From Bondarzewia mesenterica (lineage: Eukaryota; Basidiomycota; Agaricomycetes; Russulales; Bondarzewiaceae), in contig SGPL01000131.1 of NCBI GenBank assembly GCA_004802705.1, forward strand, positions 1 to 64,000: a stretch of DNA of 64,000 bases, read 5' to 3'. Below are positions 21,509-34,336 of this stretch, one piece after another. The notes beneath the pieces were generated by a model. The model made no database searches and was not told the DNA's origin. It was given only the letters and a program-made list of their open reading frames with translations. Position numbers and translations under genes: made by a program. Each line of letters begins with the position of its first letter. The stretch's first letter is position 1.

Positions 21509-23965
21509 GTTCTGTTTCGGTGAGTTGAAAGGCTGCAGATCCAAATGCGTTGCCGCTTTGCTTTCCGAGTCCGTGCGTGCGTGTGTATACAGTCCACATA
21601 GTTCATGTGCATGACGTCTTGAGATTGCTGGTCAAATGAAGCAAGTTGTTTCCACGGAGATTCCGGACAATCCTGCCTGCCCTAAGTTTGCGACCCAATA
21701 GAGCCAAATACATATGTAAGCGATACTGCCGCAACTCAATCCCGCTCTCATCGTCACACTACTAAGGCAGAAGCTGTCGTCATCGCCGCACACCAGATCG
21801 TGAAATTCTCGAGTACGTTGAGATTGATATCGCATGCCCAGGAGTGTTGTATGTACAAGTGATCACTCTTGTTTCGATAGATAGTCAACCAACTGGAAGT
21901 TTAGAAGGCATGGCGTATATCTTGGCGAACTATTGATGTGTTGTCCGTCCCGGGCAGAGTGTACGAGGCGGGGCCTTTCCCGTTATCGGTGCTCTCCGTG
22001 CTTTCCTGCGCGGCGGGACCTAGGCACCATCCAGGCAAATGAGCTCTATTTTGTTTGATCCGCGTTATTCCTTGGCCATGATTGACCTTTTCACGCGTTC
22101 CCTCATCCTCGCAAACCCCATCCGTATCATAGCAAACCGGACACCAAAGACGTAGACTCTGGCCTCTGATTTCTGGACGCATGGTCGTCATCTACCACGA
22201 TCTGTCGTGGCCAGCTTTGGACCAGATGATGTTGTAGTCCATCGGGCACCCGCCAGCGTCTCTAGGGCACCATCGCATGCGGCGAAGCATTATCCTGGCA
22301 GACTTGGCCTATACTAAAACTTTTATTGGCATCTATTCGCTCCCATTTGCATTGATCACGCGCTCACATATTCAATGTTCAGCCTTGACCTCGCGCATCC
22401 ACATCGAAATTGAACTCGCATCGCATTCACCACTTGACCCGCACACCGACTATAACCAGATCCAGAACCAGTCACATATCACATGAATTATCGACAATGA
22501 CCGTCTCCAGAACGATCTCATATGAGGGTATCTCGCTTTGCGATGATACTTATCGGTGGGTCCGCGCTCCAAACGTGCACTGGAGGCTAAGCCTTGTCGA
22601 CAACAGCCAAAAAAAAAATATCCAAGCCATAAAAGCATGAAACCCGTTTATAAAAACGCACAGACCAAACAAATTTTATCATGACCACGTAAACTTTACC
22701 ATGACCACACAAACTATACATGATCTATCTGTATCCCATCGTCGGGTGGCACACGCATACTTCGATTCGGTCGGTGGTATGTGAGCCCGGCTTGCTGCGT
22801 GGATTGGGGACCTGGCGGCATCTTGCTGTCGGGCACCTTCGAAGCGTAGTCTTCCGTTCTCCTGTCAGACTTTGTGTCGGTCTGGCTCATGCGACGCCCT
22901 CGTCGTATGGCTCGTTCAATGATGTCGAGGGAGATCGGACTGGCGGTTTTCAGATGGCAGTTTTCGACTGTTGTCTGATCATTGGAGTCACTCCACCATT
23001 TTCCGCCCAATTTTTGGAATTCTTTTCTTCTTCGTGAAGAGATCCGGCCTGCCATCATGTTGATGAGCTGTTTTTGGTTTCGTGTGGAGGTGTGTTCCGC
23101 CCTCCTGTATTATGTGCATACTGATTAATATCACCTCGTTGTGGTTTGGCGCAATTGAAGCAGTAGATTTATTGCCTGGATGTATATAATGTCTTCGACA
23201 ACGTGGAAGTTGAGATGTGGACAGTTACAAGTATAACTCAAGCCGTCGCACGAGAATTTCAATGGAGCAATGCGTGAAGATCTCCATTCATGTCTGTAGT
23301 TGATGGGTGTTTTTGTAGGATGAGCAGAGGTTGTGTATATATGGCTGGCAGTGTGTCATTTTCCATTTTCCACAAGTAGTACTGAGCATTGCGCACTGTT
23401 GTTGCACCGTCTGCATCTCCTACCGCATCCAATACGTGTCTGTATAGGATTTCCGGAGAGCGGTGGCATCGTATCCTGAGTAGACTCGCAATATCGATTG
23501 TATGAAACCCAGAGATGCGATATTTTGGACTTGGCGATTCAGAAGTGTGACACGCTCACGGTGGGTCGCCCGACTTGTTCAAAAGAACTTCCTGTGACCA
23601 AGTCAGACTTCCAAAATACAGTATGGGTGCGGCGGGCGTTGAAGCAGCGGGTCTGTCAGGTCGTTTGCTGGAGCATAAGAGTTTCATATAATTGCTTTCT
23701 GAATTACGCCACCAGCTGCCTCAGGCTGTCACGACGAGTGACTACGGACTGTGGCCACGCGCGGTTGTGAGTTTCGGCCTGAGATAGCTAAATACGGTCA
23801 TTCTGAGCACATCCCATCTGTCTTGTTTCTCCAACCTCTTCACAAATACCTGTCTCTTCAGTTTCTAGAAGCACTATTACACCCAAGTGCGTTTGCTGGA
23901 TAATCAGCGTCAACGGTTTCGTTGGGGTAGCATTCACTGACCGTTCTCCCACAAAGCGGTACATC
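21509..23965. other. 2.4-kb gap without a convincing gene
   Basis: Several open frames of 60-115 codons exist on both strands, the longest on the minus strand at 22714-23058 (basic, no domain). None shows a signal peptide, a known motif or consistent exon structure. The first 250 bp probably hold the promoter of the minus-strand epimerase and the last 300 bp that of the PP2A gene. A transcribed RNA or a lineage-specific small protein cannot be excluded. Confidence 0.4.
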
Positions 23966-26267
23966 ATGGATCCAGGGTTTTCTGTAGACGATGTACGCTT
24001 TTGACTTGGATAAGATAGGGTCAGTTATTGACGAACACGTTGATTGATGCTGCAGATTGCACCGATCGCCCTACTTATGGATGAGTTACGTTCAGAGGAC
24101 GTTCAACTGCGTCTCAATGCCATTCATCGCATCTCCACTATTGCTCTCGCCCTAGGCCCCGATCGCGCGCGGGAAGAGTTAATACCGTTCCTTCAGGACT
24201 CTGTAGATGATGAGGATGAGGTATTACTTGCGCTGGCGGAGGAGTTGGGGAAAAACTTTGATGATTATATCGGTGGGCACGAGTATGCGCATGTCCTGTT
24301 GGGGCCTTTGGAAAACCTATCCGCAGTGGAGGAAACACTGGTGCGAGACAAGGTATGTCTTCTTTGGATGTCGATCGTTCCTCGAACTGGTTGTAGGTTT
24401 GACCCGGCGAATCATTGTGTGGCGCCCGCCTGGGTAAACAGGCTGCAGACTCCATCACGAAGGTGGCCGAGGTTCTTTCGCAAGAGCAGATCGAACAGTA
24501 CTATATTCCCTTACTCAAACGACTTTCTCATGGCGAGTGGTTTACATCTCGCACCTCATCCGCCGCCCTCTATGCCCCCGTGTATCCCAAAGTCTCCCCC
24601 GCCATCCAAGAAGAGTTGCGCAAGGGGTTTGCTGCCCTCGGGTCCGATGACACGCCAATGGTTCGAAGAGCGGCCGCTAAATGGCTTGGGGTGGGTCTAC
24701 ATCTGTATTTCTGTGGATAGATGGGTCATGATAACATTGCTTTACTCATAGCCGTTCGTGAAATGCCTCTCGAAACCAAACGTGCTGTCTGACGGCCTGT
24801 CGATATATCGCCGCCTTCAATCCGACGATCAGGACTCTGTTCGCCTGCTGACAGTAGAAGATTTAGTGATCATTGCCCAGCAACTTTCGCCCGAAGAAGT
24901 AAAGGAACAGTTGCTCAAGCAGATTAGACAAAGCATTTCTGACAAAAGCTGGCGGGTACGATATATGGCAGCGACACACTTTAACGCGGTCAGTAATCAT
25001 CTAAGTTAGCGTTTAATGATGCCTGATGTCGGGCGACATAGCTGTCAGAGGCCGTTGGAGTTGAGCTGGTAAGAGAGGAATTGGTGAGCCATTACGTGCA
25101 GCTCCTCAAGGACAACGAAGCAGAGGTTCGGACGGCAGCTGCAGGCCAGATTCCAGGTACGTTTGAATCAATTACCGCGCTAGCAATGTCAGGTTCGGCC
25201 GTCCAAACCAAACATTTCAGGGTTTTCGAAGCTCCTAGAAAGAGAGGTTGTCATCGCCCGCATTGTACCTTGCGTGCGGGACCTTTGTCAAGATAGCTCT
25301 CAACACGTTCGTGCTGCCCTCGCAAACCAAATCACCGGTCTCGCACCCCTTTTGGGCAAGGATGCCACGATCGAGCACCTCCTACAGCTGTTCCTTCACA
25401 TGCTCAAGGATGAATTCCCAGAAGTTCGATTGAATATCATCAGCAAGCTTGAACAGGTAAACGAAGGTGCGTGTATCATCTATTGTTGATACAACGTTCC
25501 TCAGTCGTGGGTTACTCTTGTAGTCATCGGTATTCAATTTTTGGCTGAAAGCCTGCTTCCCGCCATCGTCGAGCTTGCAGAGGACAAGTCGTGGCGCGTA
25601 CGGCAGGCTATCATTGAGTATATACCCTTGCTCGCGACTCAGCTTGGAAAGCCATTCTTCGACGAGCAACTAGGAAACTTGTGTATGTCATGGCTAGGCG
25701 ACACTGTCTACAGTATCCGCGAGGCCGCGACGACCAATCTCAAGAAGTTGACGGAGGTATTTGGGGTCGAGTGGGCCCGGGTGGCCATTGTTCCAAAGGT
25801 CGTGAACATGGGAGCGCACCCGAACTATCTGTATCGGATGACCACTGTCCAGGCTATTGCCGTCAGTGTTTCCGTTCAGCGTTGCTCTCCGGATGCTGAT
25901 ATGTGTGACTGTTGATTTTAGACAATTGCCCCTTCATTGAACTTTGAGATTGTTTACAACGACATTCTCGATGCTCTCCTTCATCTTGGCACGGATCCTA
26001 TTCCAAATATTCGCTTTAACGTCGCGAAGTCCTTGGAGGTGCTGGCGACAACATACGGTAATACACCGGAGGGCAGGGAGATGGTTCGACAGAAAATCTT
26101 CCCTGCTCTGGAAGAATTGAAAAACGATCAAGATGCGGACGTGCGGTACTTCGCAAGCCACGCTCTGCAGAAGACTCTGGCGGCTGCAGAGGGGTCCGGT
26201 GCGTGTTTCCTTCACTCCCACAAAAGCCGATTGCTGGCTTACTCACGGGCTCTCTTTTGAAGGCTAA
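23966..26267 (+). CDS. protein phosphatase 2A scaffold (A/PR65) subunit
   Basis: The first exon is short (MDPGFSVDD). After it the protein is a chain of HEAT repeats: [130 protein letters not shown] and [13 protein letters not shown]. This subunit (yeast Tpd3, fission yeast Paa1) holds the catalytic and regulatory subunits together. About nine introns of 50-100 nt join in phase. The last, donor near 26200 and acceptor at 26262, leaves only GSG before the stop at 26265-26267. Length and repeat content fit a full-size subunit. Confidence 0.93.
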
Positions 26268-27446
26268 ACGGGTTGGCGCCGGACTTGGGTGGCCGGGTGG
26301 TATCCTTGATTCAGGCAAGGCCGTTATTTGTCTTGCCTGTTCTACGTCTTTCATTGTGCAGTTGTATCACGAGTCACGGAAATCGAAGAAAGAATTTCTA
26401 ATGTACATCGCCCTTTGCAATGTCTGTAGATAATTGGATTGTTTTGCTTGTTTGGGTGGGCGTCTCCGCGATCGGACCGGCTTGAATAATTGTTGTTGAA
26501 CGTTCAACCACTGCCACGAATCGAAACCTATCGAAACAGTTTCGGTCGACCGAACGCTCTTGCAGAGCTACGGTCACGTCACATCTGAAAAATGCTAAGT
26601 TACAACCGATGGAAGAAGTTGGGAAAAAGTCTATAATATTGACCATATCTCACTGTCAGAGGTACATGCCGGTGAGTATTTATGTCTTGGGACGCTGTCT
26701 AATCTTAGTCTGATCCTAGAGTCGTTCCGAAAGAGTAGACGTCATGATGGTTGGGCAGCGGCAAGAGTGATGCAACGGTATCTGACAAAAAAAAATTGGC
26801 AAGGACTCCGACTGAATAGCTCAGAATACGTTCTTGATTTGACTCATCGCCCAATGGCGTTGACGATCGAGCGTTGACACGACGTTCGCAAGCAACGAAC
26901 CCAGGCACCCGTACGTCCTGGTTTCAGCGTAGACCGACCCGCTCTGCGAACTAAATACATGAGTAGTACATGATATGCACCCCTTGCTCATGGGCTGCCT
27001 CGACGGTCTCGTAGGCTTTCCACCCAGTTCTGTATAACGATGGCTGCCGAAAATCTGTCCATTGATTTCTGGTCTTTTCTAAGTACGTTGATCTACGTCC
27101 TGGCACGTCTCGCACGACGCATGTTCTGATCGCAAAGGTTTCGAACAACAGATCAAGCAATACAGTCGGCTTGCTCCTGATGTGGGCCGCCAAGACCAAA
27201 CTGTATGTATGTTGTGACGGGAAACTGAACCAAAGTCCCCAAGAGTTCCCACCCCGTTTCCACATGACTGCAGATTTGAGCCGCATCTAGAAGACTCTAT
27301 CCCGTGTTGTTTTGATGCCGGGCCTGGTGGTATAAAGGCACTGGCCACTGGCCTGCTCGCACGTATCTTTCAACAACGTCCTAACCTTCTATTTTTCGCT
27401 TCAAAAAAGCCCCCCGTCGTTCACTGTGCCCTTACTATCTTTTCAA
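26268..27446. other. intergenic
   Basis: No gene is recognised. The last 120 bp carry a TATA box for the PriA-like gene; open frames on the minus strand (26951-27286) have no recognisable features. Confidence 0.45.
27331..27337 (+). promoter_or_regulatory. TATA box of the PriA-like gene
   Basis: TATAAAG lies 116 bp before the ATG at 27447 and is followed by a pyrimidine-rich leader. This fits a strong fungal promoter of a secreted protein gene. Position and motif only; no transcript data. Confidence 0.5.
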
Positions 27447-28559
27447 ATGACTGTCATTCCTCGTGTTGTCGCTGTATTTGCCGTCCTTGCTTCCGCTTTG
27501 CCATTGGCAGTGGCAACCAATTGTGGCTCGGGCGAGTTCTGGTACGAGAACAAGAGCTGCTGTGTCAAGCAGGGAACTCCCCAAAATACTGGTACCCCAC
27601 CGTATGTTGGTTTTCTGTGCCCATGCGTAGCAATTAATGACTGATCCTTCTGATGATCAGCTCCGGCAAGGCTTGCCCATCCTCTGGAAATTGGTACTGG
27701 TCGTCAGGTTAGTGTGCGAGTCAAAGTGACGAGGATAGGCTAATGAGAATGCCTTTAGACAAATCCTGCTGCCTTCCGTCTAGCGAACCCCCGTCCGGTA
27801 ACCCTTCCCCGACATGCCCCAGCAGTCACTCTTGGAGTGACAGCGATAGTGTTTGCAATTCCAATACTCCCCGTGGGTCGACCTCGTCTTCGGACTGCAG
27901 CAGCGATGAGTTCTGGTCAGTGATCACATATCGTACAATAATCCGTTGCTGAGGTCGCTTTTCAGGTATTCTGCCAAAAGCTGCTGTCTCCCTCACGGTG
28001 GTGTTCCCAACCCTCCATCGCCACCCAAGGGTTCAGAATGCCCCTCGTCTGGCTGGTATTGGGGCAATGATCAAGGGTGCTGCGTTCCTCACCACCCTCC
28101 GACGAACAATCCCGCTCCCCAGTGTCCGTCCGGCTGGGAATGGATAAGTGGCATTTACAAATGCCAACCTTCTCCCTCGCAACCCTCGCAACCTCCTTCC
28201 ACTCCCTCTGGCGTTCATCATAATTATAAGAAGCAGCATAAGGCACGCGCCAGTGCTCTTTGCCCTACTGGTCTCGATGCTTGTCCCATCGTCAACGCCA
28301 GCCGTCTAACATCCGATTATGAATGTTTGGATACCACCCAGGAATTGGAGTCTTGTGGTGGTTGCCTTTCCACGGGTGCTGGTCAAGACTGCACTGCTAT
28401 CCAGGGTGCTTGGAATGTCGGATGCGCGCAAGGTTCTTGTGCAAGTACGTGATCTCGAGCCTCTTTCTTTTGATTTTGTGTTCACTGTCCATCTTAGTCT
28501 ACAATTGCATGACTGGATACAGACTATCTGCGGACCACAAGACCTGTATCGCTGCCTGA
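27447..28559 (+). CDS. PriA-like cysteine-rich secreted protein
   Basis: The start [20 protein letters not shown] is a clear signal peptide ending near ALA-VAT. The mature part is a series of short modules with aromatic residues and a CC or C end: [73 protein letters not shown] and [15 protein letters not shown] Pro/Ser linker follows. The C-terminal domain, [12 protein letters not shown] to [16 protein letters not shown], matches the domain named for PriA, a developmentally expressed protein of Lentinula edodes. Exon joins are in phase, and the first introns fall inside modules. Function of the family is unknown; cell-wall or extracellular location is inferred from the signal peptide. Confidence 0.85.
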
Positions 28560-29252
28560 AGGGATCCATTCTGAGTAAAGAGGCCCGGTCTATCCGTCAT
28601 AGTTGATAGGGCCTAGTATCATATACCCTTTTTCTTTTTCCAATCTTTACGATTGATGATACACTCTACTGTCGCAGAATTGCTGGTGCTACACCACTGG
28701 CATGACTATATGGACGTTATACACGGACTTCGGGACAATTATGTGCTGCTGTCACCGCTGTTTTATTTTTTCATTCGTCTGGACTATTTCTCATTGCGGC
28801 TGCCAAGCCAACTGTTACAACCTCGTTCTGCATACATGCCTTGTTTGCATTCATAATGGGTAGTTGTGCTCTTCGCGATCTTTTAGGAGCACAAACTAGT
28901 ATTTTTTTGGATCCCGATACCGTTGTCATCATGGTGACTGTTCCCGAACAAGTCGTGTGTTGGCCAATTGATCTGATCACATGATCATGCGCGTTGAGTC
29001 TGTTGGTGTTTGGCTCGGGCGGGCAAATTTACGAATAAAGTTCAACCTCATGCAACCTATAAATAAACGCCATCGAGTTCACCGCCCAACTTGTACCCAT
29101 TGCCTTTGCACTGCATCTCTCACTCCACTATAATTCTCAAGTTCTTGGGTCCCTTCTCAAATTTGGTCAGCGCGAGACGCGGCTCTTCTTTGTTTTGTTT
29201 TTCTTCAATCTCGCTCTCGTCACTTCTCGATAAAATCATTTGCCCTACGGAT
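28560..29252. other. intergenic
   Basis: No gene is seen. The right end is the promoter and leader of the next secreted-protein gene, including TATAAATAAA at 29058-29067. Confidence 0.5.
29058..29067 (+). promoter_or_regulatory. TATA box upstream of the secreted-protein gene
   Basis: TATAAATAAA lies about 195 bp before the ATG at 29253. Call is by motif and distance only. Confidence 0.45.
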
Positions 29253-30112
29253 ATGCGTGCAATTCTCTTTGCCGTCCACGCCATGTCTGTTGCCCTCCTA
29301 CTTGGCTCCCCCTTTGGATCACCTCAAGTTTTGGCGAAACCTATCCCCATGCCTATGCCCCTCACGGACCACCGAGCCAGGAGCCTATCGAATCTCCCTG
29401 TGAAAATCCGAACATCGAAAGCTTTGCATGACTCTAATTCTAGCATATCGTCTGATCATACGCGAAGACTTCGCGGCATTGATAACAACTCCGACATCAA
29501 GAACGTCATGCTCCTCAAGGACTTCTCTGACAAGGCTAGTGGTAACGCCGAGAACATCAGTAAGCTCTCCCACTTGTGCTGCGACTCTTTCATATCGTGT
29601 TAACGTCATCTTCAGAGACTTGTTCATCCGAGGCGGAATTTGGTGGAGATCGCGGATCCGATTTTGCCGACAGATGCACGTCTGAAGTCAAGGCTTTCAG
29701 ATCAAACCTACTTGGATTCCAGGACGTTCTGGCTGACCTGGGTCGTGACAAGGGACTTGCTAATTACGATCCGGATAACGAACTCGAAACTTTGCTGAAA
29801 AATATTGTCAACCTGAACAAGGAGGTCCTCAAAGACGTCGATATCCTCATTTATAGCCTCCCCATTGTCGGTCCTATTCTCGGTCCCAGTCAGTCTCCAT
29901 GACTTTTCCCGGTTACGCTTCTGTACTCACTCTCCTCCCGCTTAGTTGTCTATGAAGTGAAGTGCATCCTCATTGATGTACTTGACGCGGTTGAAAACCT
30001 GACCGACGCCATCCTGAATGCGATTCGACCCCTTCTCGGACCTTTCATCGAGGGCTATTCTTTGACGACATCTTGCAAGTCTGGCATCCAGCTTTCGGGC
30101 CTCTGTCTCTAA
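29253..30112 (+). CDS. secreted protein of unknown function, fungal-type
   Basis: The start MRAILFAVHAMSVALLLGSP is a signal peptide. Three exons join in phase: the first ends at GNAENI, the second runs from KTCSSEAEFGGDRGSDFADRC to PIVGPILGP, the third from IVYEVKCILIDVLDAVENLT to the stop at 30110-30112. The mature protein is about 215 residues, with a few Cys, no transmembrane segment and mostly predicted amphipathic helix (LETLLKNIVNLNKEVLKDVD). A short Pro/Met stretch after the signal (KPIPMPMPL) could be a propeptide. I do not recognise a family. Its neighbour upstream is another secreted protein on the same strand, but no shared sequence is seen. Confidence 0.7.
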
Positions 30113-30530
30113 AGGGTTTTGGGCATCTCATAATGGTACCATACAACCTACATTCACTGATGAACTCTGCATTGATCGCTTTGTGCGCTGGGACGTTTCT
30201 GTTTGTACTCACCACACATGCAATCCTATATCCTCGGATTCTCTGACGAAAAGACGATACGGTGCGGCGGGCGAGCGAAACGCTGCTGTGAAAAATGAAA
30301 GCTAGCTGGTCCAACACCTGGAATCGCAGGTCACACAACCGTGGAGAGGCTTGTAAATGCCATCGCCTGCAATGAATGAGTATATGCGATATGAAAGGAG
30401 CTATAGCTGAGTGTTGAGCGCTGATGAGCTGTAGAGCAGGAAAATATATGGTAATAATCAACCGGAATCAGCAACTGTACAAGATCGGGCTCAAGTGAAA
30501 GTATGAAAGTAGACACAAGAAAACAATTCG
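30113..30530. other. intergenic, convergent 3' ends
   Basis: No gene is seen between the 3' ends of the secreted-protein gene (plus) and the DUF4870-type gene (minus). Confidence 0.5.
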
Positions 30531-31315
30531 TCATTCTTCTTGTAGCCATTGTTCTGCGAGCTGCCCAATACCTGGCAAGTGAAATCGGGCCATCCCATTC
30601 TGAGCCGCACCTCGATATGCGTGATATCTGTCAAAAACATTATCAGCATTCAGAGCAATTGGCGGCATATGAATGCCTTACGCCATGAATAATGCGGGAA
30701 AGACGAGTAGCAAAGTAAAGAAAGTGCACATAAACGAAGGGAACCCAAAGAGTGAAGCCATTATTCGAATGAGTAGCAAAGGCGTCGTTAATAATGCCGA
30801 CTGGTAAGCTGAGGGAAGAAGTTAGTAGCATGGATGCATCCGGGCTCGAATGAACTCACCATGGAATCGGACGTAGTCGTTGTGTGTCTCCGCTATCAGT
30901 AAAGTCAACGCTGACCATAGAATATTATTTGTGAACTAGGATTTAACACGGTGGCTTCTCACCAGAAACAGGACCAATGACATACGCGCAAGCAGCGAGA
31001 ACGTCAACTCTGGTTTTATAACGGGTTTCCCACTGATTCTGCTGCTCTTCGGCTTGGTCGACCGCTCCCATTCCTCCAGAGGCCGATGTATTCCATGTCG
31101 GAATTCCGCCAGACTGATATGATGTCACCTGTTGCGAGGAAGTATGGACAGGGAACCACGGACGGGCAACTCTTGAGGAGGAGGGCTGATTGTAGTCAGG
31201 TTCATCAGGAGGAGGAGCCTGGCAGATCCCAACACTTATCTATCAAGCAAATGAATGGCATATAAAGATTCAGACTCACATATGGGGCAAATGAGGTGGC
31301 GTAGTTAGAGCTCAT
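30531..31315 (-). CDS. Tic20/DUF4870-type small membrane protein
   Basis: The start MSSNYATSFAPY (ATG at 31315) is followed after one intron by a Pro/Ser-rich soluble part (PPPDEPDYNQPSSSRVARPW). Then come membrane segments: VLAACAYVIGPVSALTLLI, THNDYVRFHAYQSALLTTPL, and FMCTFFTLLLVFPALFMA. The tail ends AEQWLQEE. The pattern YVIGPVS, then HNDYVRFHAYQSALL, is the signature of the Tic20-like/DUF4870 membrane family, whose fungal role is not established. Five exons join in phase. An open frame extends upstream of 31315 but reads unlike the family, so it was left out. It is divergent from the RPS24 gene. Confidence 0.75.
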
Positions 31316-31622
31316 ATCGGTACCCTGTTTGGCCAGTATGATATTGTCTGGAAAGTGCAGTTGCTGAGTACATTGCATCAGGCACTCCCGAATACCGACT
31401 TGCGGGTGAGTTGCCACAATTTCGGCAATCTCCGAACGGACTTTGATTCCACACGCAATCACAACGCCCCAAACCGTACTCAAGCAAAGGGCCCCGGCAA
31501 GAAGGTCAAAATTAACACCAGCCCGACAAAATAATGGTGAGCATCCCTCCATTGTGCTGCCAGGCTGTCTAGGGAACATTTGGAGTGAAAGAATAGTGGA
31601 AATCGGTTATGAAATGAGTTGG
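31316..31622. promoter_or_regulatory. divergent promoter between DUF4870-type gene and RPS24
   Basis: These 307 bp separate two starts pointing away from each other, so they should hold both promoters. No specific element is recognised. Confidence 0.4.
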
Positions 31623-32236
31623 ATGGGTTTCGGTGGATTTGGATGAGGCTTGGTGGGCGACCAAATGTTCGTAGGGCTGATATTCATTCCGCTGTTCATC
31701 TCAGGCCGACAGTTCAGCACCAGTAACCATCCGCACGCGGAAATTCATCACAAACCGCCTTCTTGCCCGCCGTCAATTCGTCGTTGACGTTCTCCACCCA
31801 TCGCGGCCAAACGTCCCCAAGGCCGAACTCTCCGAGAAGCTCGCTTCCATCTACAAGACCGAAAAGGACCGTGTCGTTACCTTTGGATTCAGAACACACT
31901 TTGGTGGTGGACGCAGCACTGGTTTCGGTTTGATTTACGACGATGAGGCTTCACAGAGGAAGTTCGAGCCCAGGTACCGTCTAGTACGAGTGCGTATATT
32001 CTTCTACTTGCTGTGTATCTTCATGTGCTGAAAGTACCATGTTTTACAATTAGTCTGGCCTTGAGACCAAGGTCGATAAGGCCTCACGCAAGCTTCGAAA
32101 GGAGCGCAAGAACCGTGCGAAGAAGGTGCGTTTCGTTGCTGCGCTGCTCTCACCATTTGTTTTACACATCACCCTTCCATAGCTGCGCGGCACCAAAAAG
32201 GTCAAGGCTGCCGAGCCTCCCAAGAAGGGCAAGTAA
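31623..32236 (+). CDS. RPS24: 40S ribosomal protein S24
   Basis: The conserved part begins [20 protein letters not shown] and continues [69 protein letters not shown] and a tail [13 protein letters not shown]. These are diagnostic of eS24 of the small ribosomal subunit. The first exon probably carries only ATGG (31623-31626), joined to CACCAGTA at 31718 to give MAPVTIRT. Using the acceptor at 31704 instead would add ADSS and need another start, so the N-terminus is the uncertain part. Two further introns of 50-60 nt are in phase. Confidence 0.9.
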
Positions 32237-32564
32237 ACGGCTTGCCGGTGTCCTGGGCTTGCTGTCGTTTTTTGTGCATTGCATGTCATTGTCGAACACA
32301 TTTCACAGGTGTATCTTACCGCGTATGCCTTTCCTTATCCTCTCATGAATTTATGCGCATGCGGACTTGCCATGGCATCAGGATCTCATGGTCGCTGCAC
32401 CATCTACAGTGAGTTCAGAGTTGCCATACACCTTGAACTTGTTGCAGTTAGGTCCAAGGCGGATAAGTAAGAATCGTAATTACACATGGGTATCCCTAAA
32501 GATAATAGCGTTGAAGAAAAATAAAGAACACAGGCTGGGGTAAGGAGGAGAAACTGGTCAGACA
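32237..32564. other. intergenic, convergent 3' ends
   Basis: No gene is seen between the stops of RPS24 (plus) and ARP1 (minus). Confidence 0.5.
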
Positions 32565-34179
32565 TTAGAACCCAAACTTCTTGTGGATGATGTCGGGGTC
32601 CTCCTGGTATTCTTCTGCTGAGACCCACATCTGATGATGATAGGAGCGGTCAAAACACAGAGTAGAAAGAAAGAATTCAAGACATCCCACCTTTTTGAAC
32701 GTATTTAGACCAGCTAGGATTGACCCTCCAATCCATGTCGAGTATTTGCGTTCCGGTGGTGCGTAGATCTTGATCTTGATGTCCTTCAAGGCAAGTTTCT
32801 TCACCTCGTTAAGAAGACGATCTCCGAAGCCTGCAGACTTTTACATGAGAAAACGTTTTGAGTAATGGGAAAAATACGCACCGCGACATAGCGTGCTACC
32901 TCCGCTGAGAACGATGTTAGAGAAGAGACTTTTCCTCAAATCCAGGTCAACACGGTTGATGGAATCAACGACAACTTGGTGAACTCCAGCATCCTCTTGG
33001 CCGATAAGCTCTGGGTTGAACAGGATCTCAGGAGCACGGAATCGCTCNGGCCCGAGCTGGATGAAGATACAAGGTCAAGGAACATGTCATGATACGTATG
33101 TCAAACACACCTGAACAGTGTTGCCGTCTGGTAATCGGAACTCCTCCACCCGGCCGAGCGTGTCTTTCTCTTCTTTCGAAGGATTCAAAGCGACATAGCA
33201 GCACTTCTCTTTGATCGTACGCACGACCTCTCGCTCAGCTGTCGTATGTAGATGATGGCCTGATTTGCGCAGAAGAAGCTGTAGATGATCGGTGACATCC
33301 CTGTTGCAGAGCAGTATTCAGAGCTCCACCACACGTACACCAGAGCATTGAATTTCATACCGTCCTGCGACGTCCACTCGTCGAATTGCGTGCGGCATGG
33401 AAAACCCTTCAAATACCGGTACTGCATGCGTGACGCCATCCCCAGAGTCCAAGACTATCCCTGTTGTTCGACCTGACGAATATCTAGTATCATAATCAGC
33501 GAGGCTAATGAAGCAAAGCGGAAGAAGACGCATGACAAACAGGGAAAGGACGGCTTGAACTGAAATATATAGAGCTGGTACGTTGAAAGTGTCAAAGAAT
33601 ATCTGAGCAGCGACATCTCGATTGGTGCGGGGATTTAATGGAGCTTCCGTCAGTAGCACTGGGTGCTGTACACATTAGACTTATCAGCATGAAATATTGC
33701 ATGCCTTTGATGACTTGCCGCCTTTCGACGCTGGACATTACCTCTTCACTAAGCGTGCCCAGTTCCTCGGCATACACCCAATTCCATATCCGTTCCATGT
33801 CATCCCAGTCTGTGACGATGCCATGCTCCATAGGATACTTTATTTTCAGCAACCCTCTAAATTCTTGAGCTTTTCGACCGATAAACACGTCCCCTTCAAG
33901 TGCACCGGCCATGACCCGAACGTGCTTCGGTCGTCCAACGCTAGACAGGACAAGCTTAGCTGCCGAGGTGACGAGTAGAATGACGGACATACAACGAAGG
34001 AAAGAAACATTTTGGGTGATCTTGGCCAGCGAAACCAGCCTTGATGGCACCTGAGCCCTAGCGAAGCGTTAAGAACCATGAATCAGTGCAAGGCTTGCAG
34101 ACCCGTGAGAATGGAAAGGACGGACATTGTCGATCACGACCGGCTGGTTGGTGAGAACGTCTTCAAATTCTGCAGACAT
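32565..34179 (-). CDS. ARP1: actin-related protein 1 (centractin), dynactin subunit
   Basis: The start [18 protein letters not shown] is followed after an intron by [16 protein letters not shown], the actin-fold phosphate loop. Later come [94 protein letters not shown] and [18 protein letters not shown], then [18 protein letters not shown]. The GALEGD and [11 protein letters not shown] segments point to Arp1 rather than conventional actin. Arp1 forms the short filament of dynactin, the dynein activator. Several introns, one undetermined base near 33049. The exon carrying [13 protein letters not shown] uses an early acceptor; no break is needed. Confidence 0.92.
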
Positions 34180-34336
34180 ACTGGGCGTTGACACGCAAGG
34201 GGGGGATTGGTGAACACAAGGCAGAGAAACTGAAGGACCTGGACGAATTTGCGGGAGTTGGGGATACTGATGTTAGAGACGCGTCGGGTGGTGGCGTGTC
34301 ACCGTGACGAACTCGCGTCTCTTTCACACTTCCGTC
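34180..34336. promoter_or_regulatory. 157-bp bidirectional promoter of ARP1 and the two-TM protein
   Basis: The two ATGs point away from each other with only 157 bp between them, so the genes must share a compact promoter. A run of seven G lies near 34200. No TATA box is apparent for either side. Confidence 0.5.

Noticed and set aside
22714..23058. A 114-codon minus-strand open frame as a hypothetical gene
   Set aside because: No domain, signal or exon structure, and an open frame of similar length lies on the opposite strand; kept only as a note in the gap entry.
31316..31579. An N-terminal extension of the DUF4870-type protein starting at 31579
   Set aside because: The extension has no family resemblance and the ATG at 31315 gives the usual compact start; it is more likely leader sequence.
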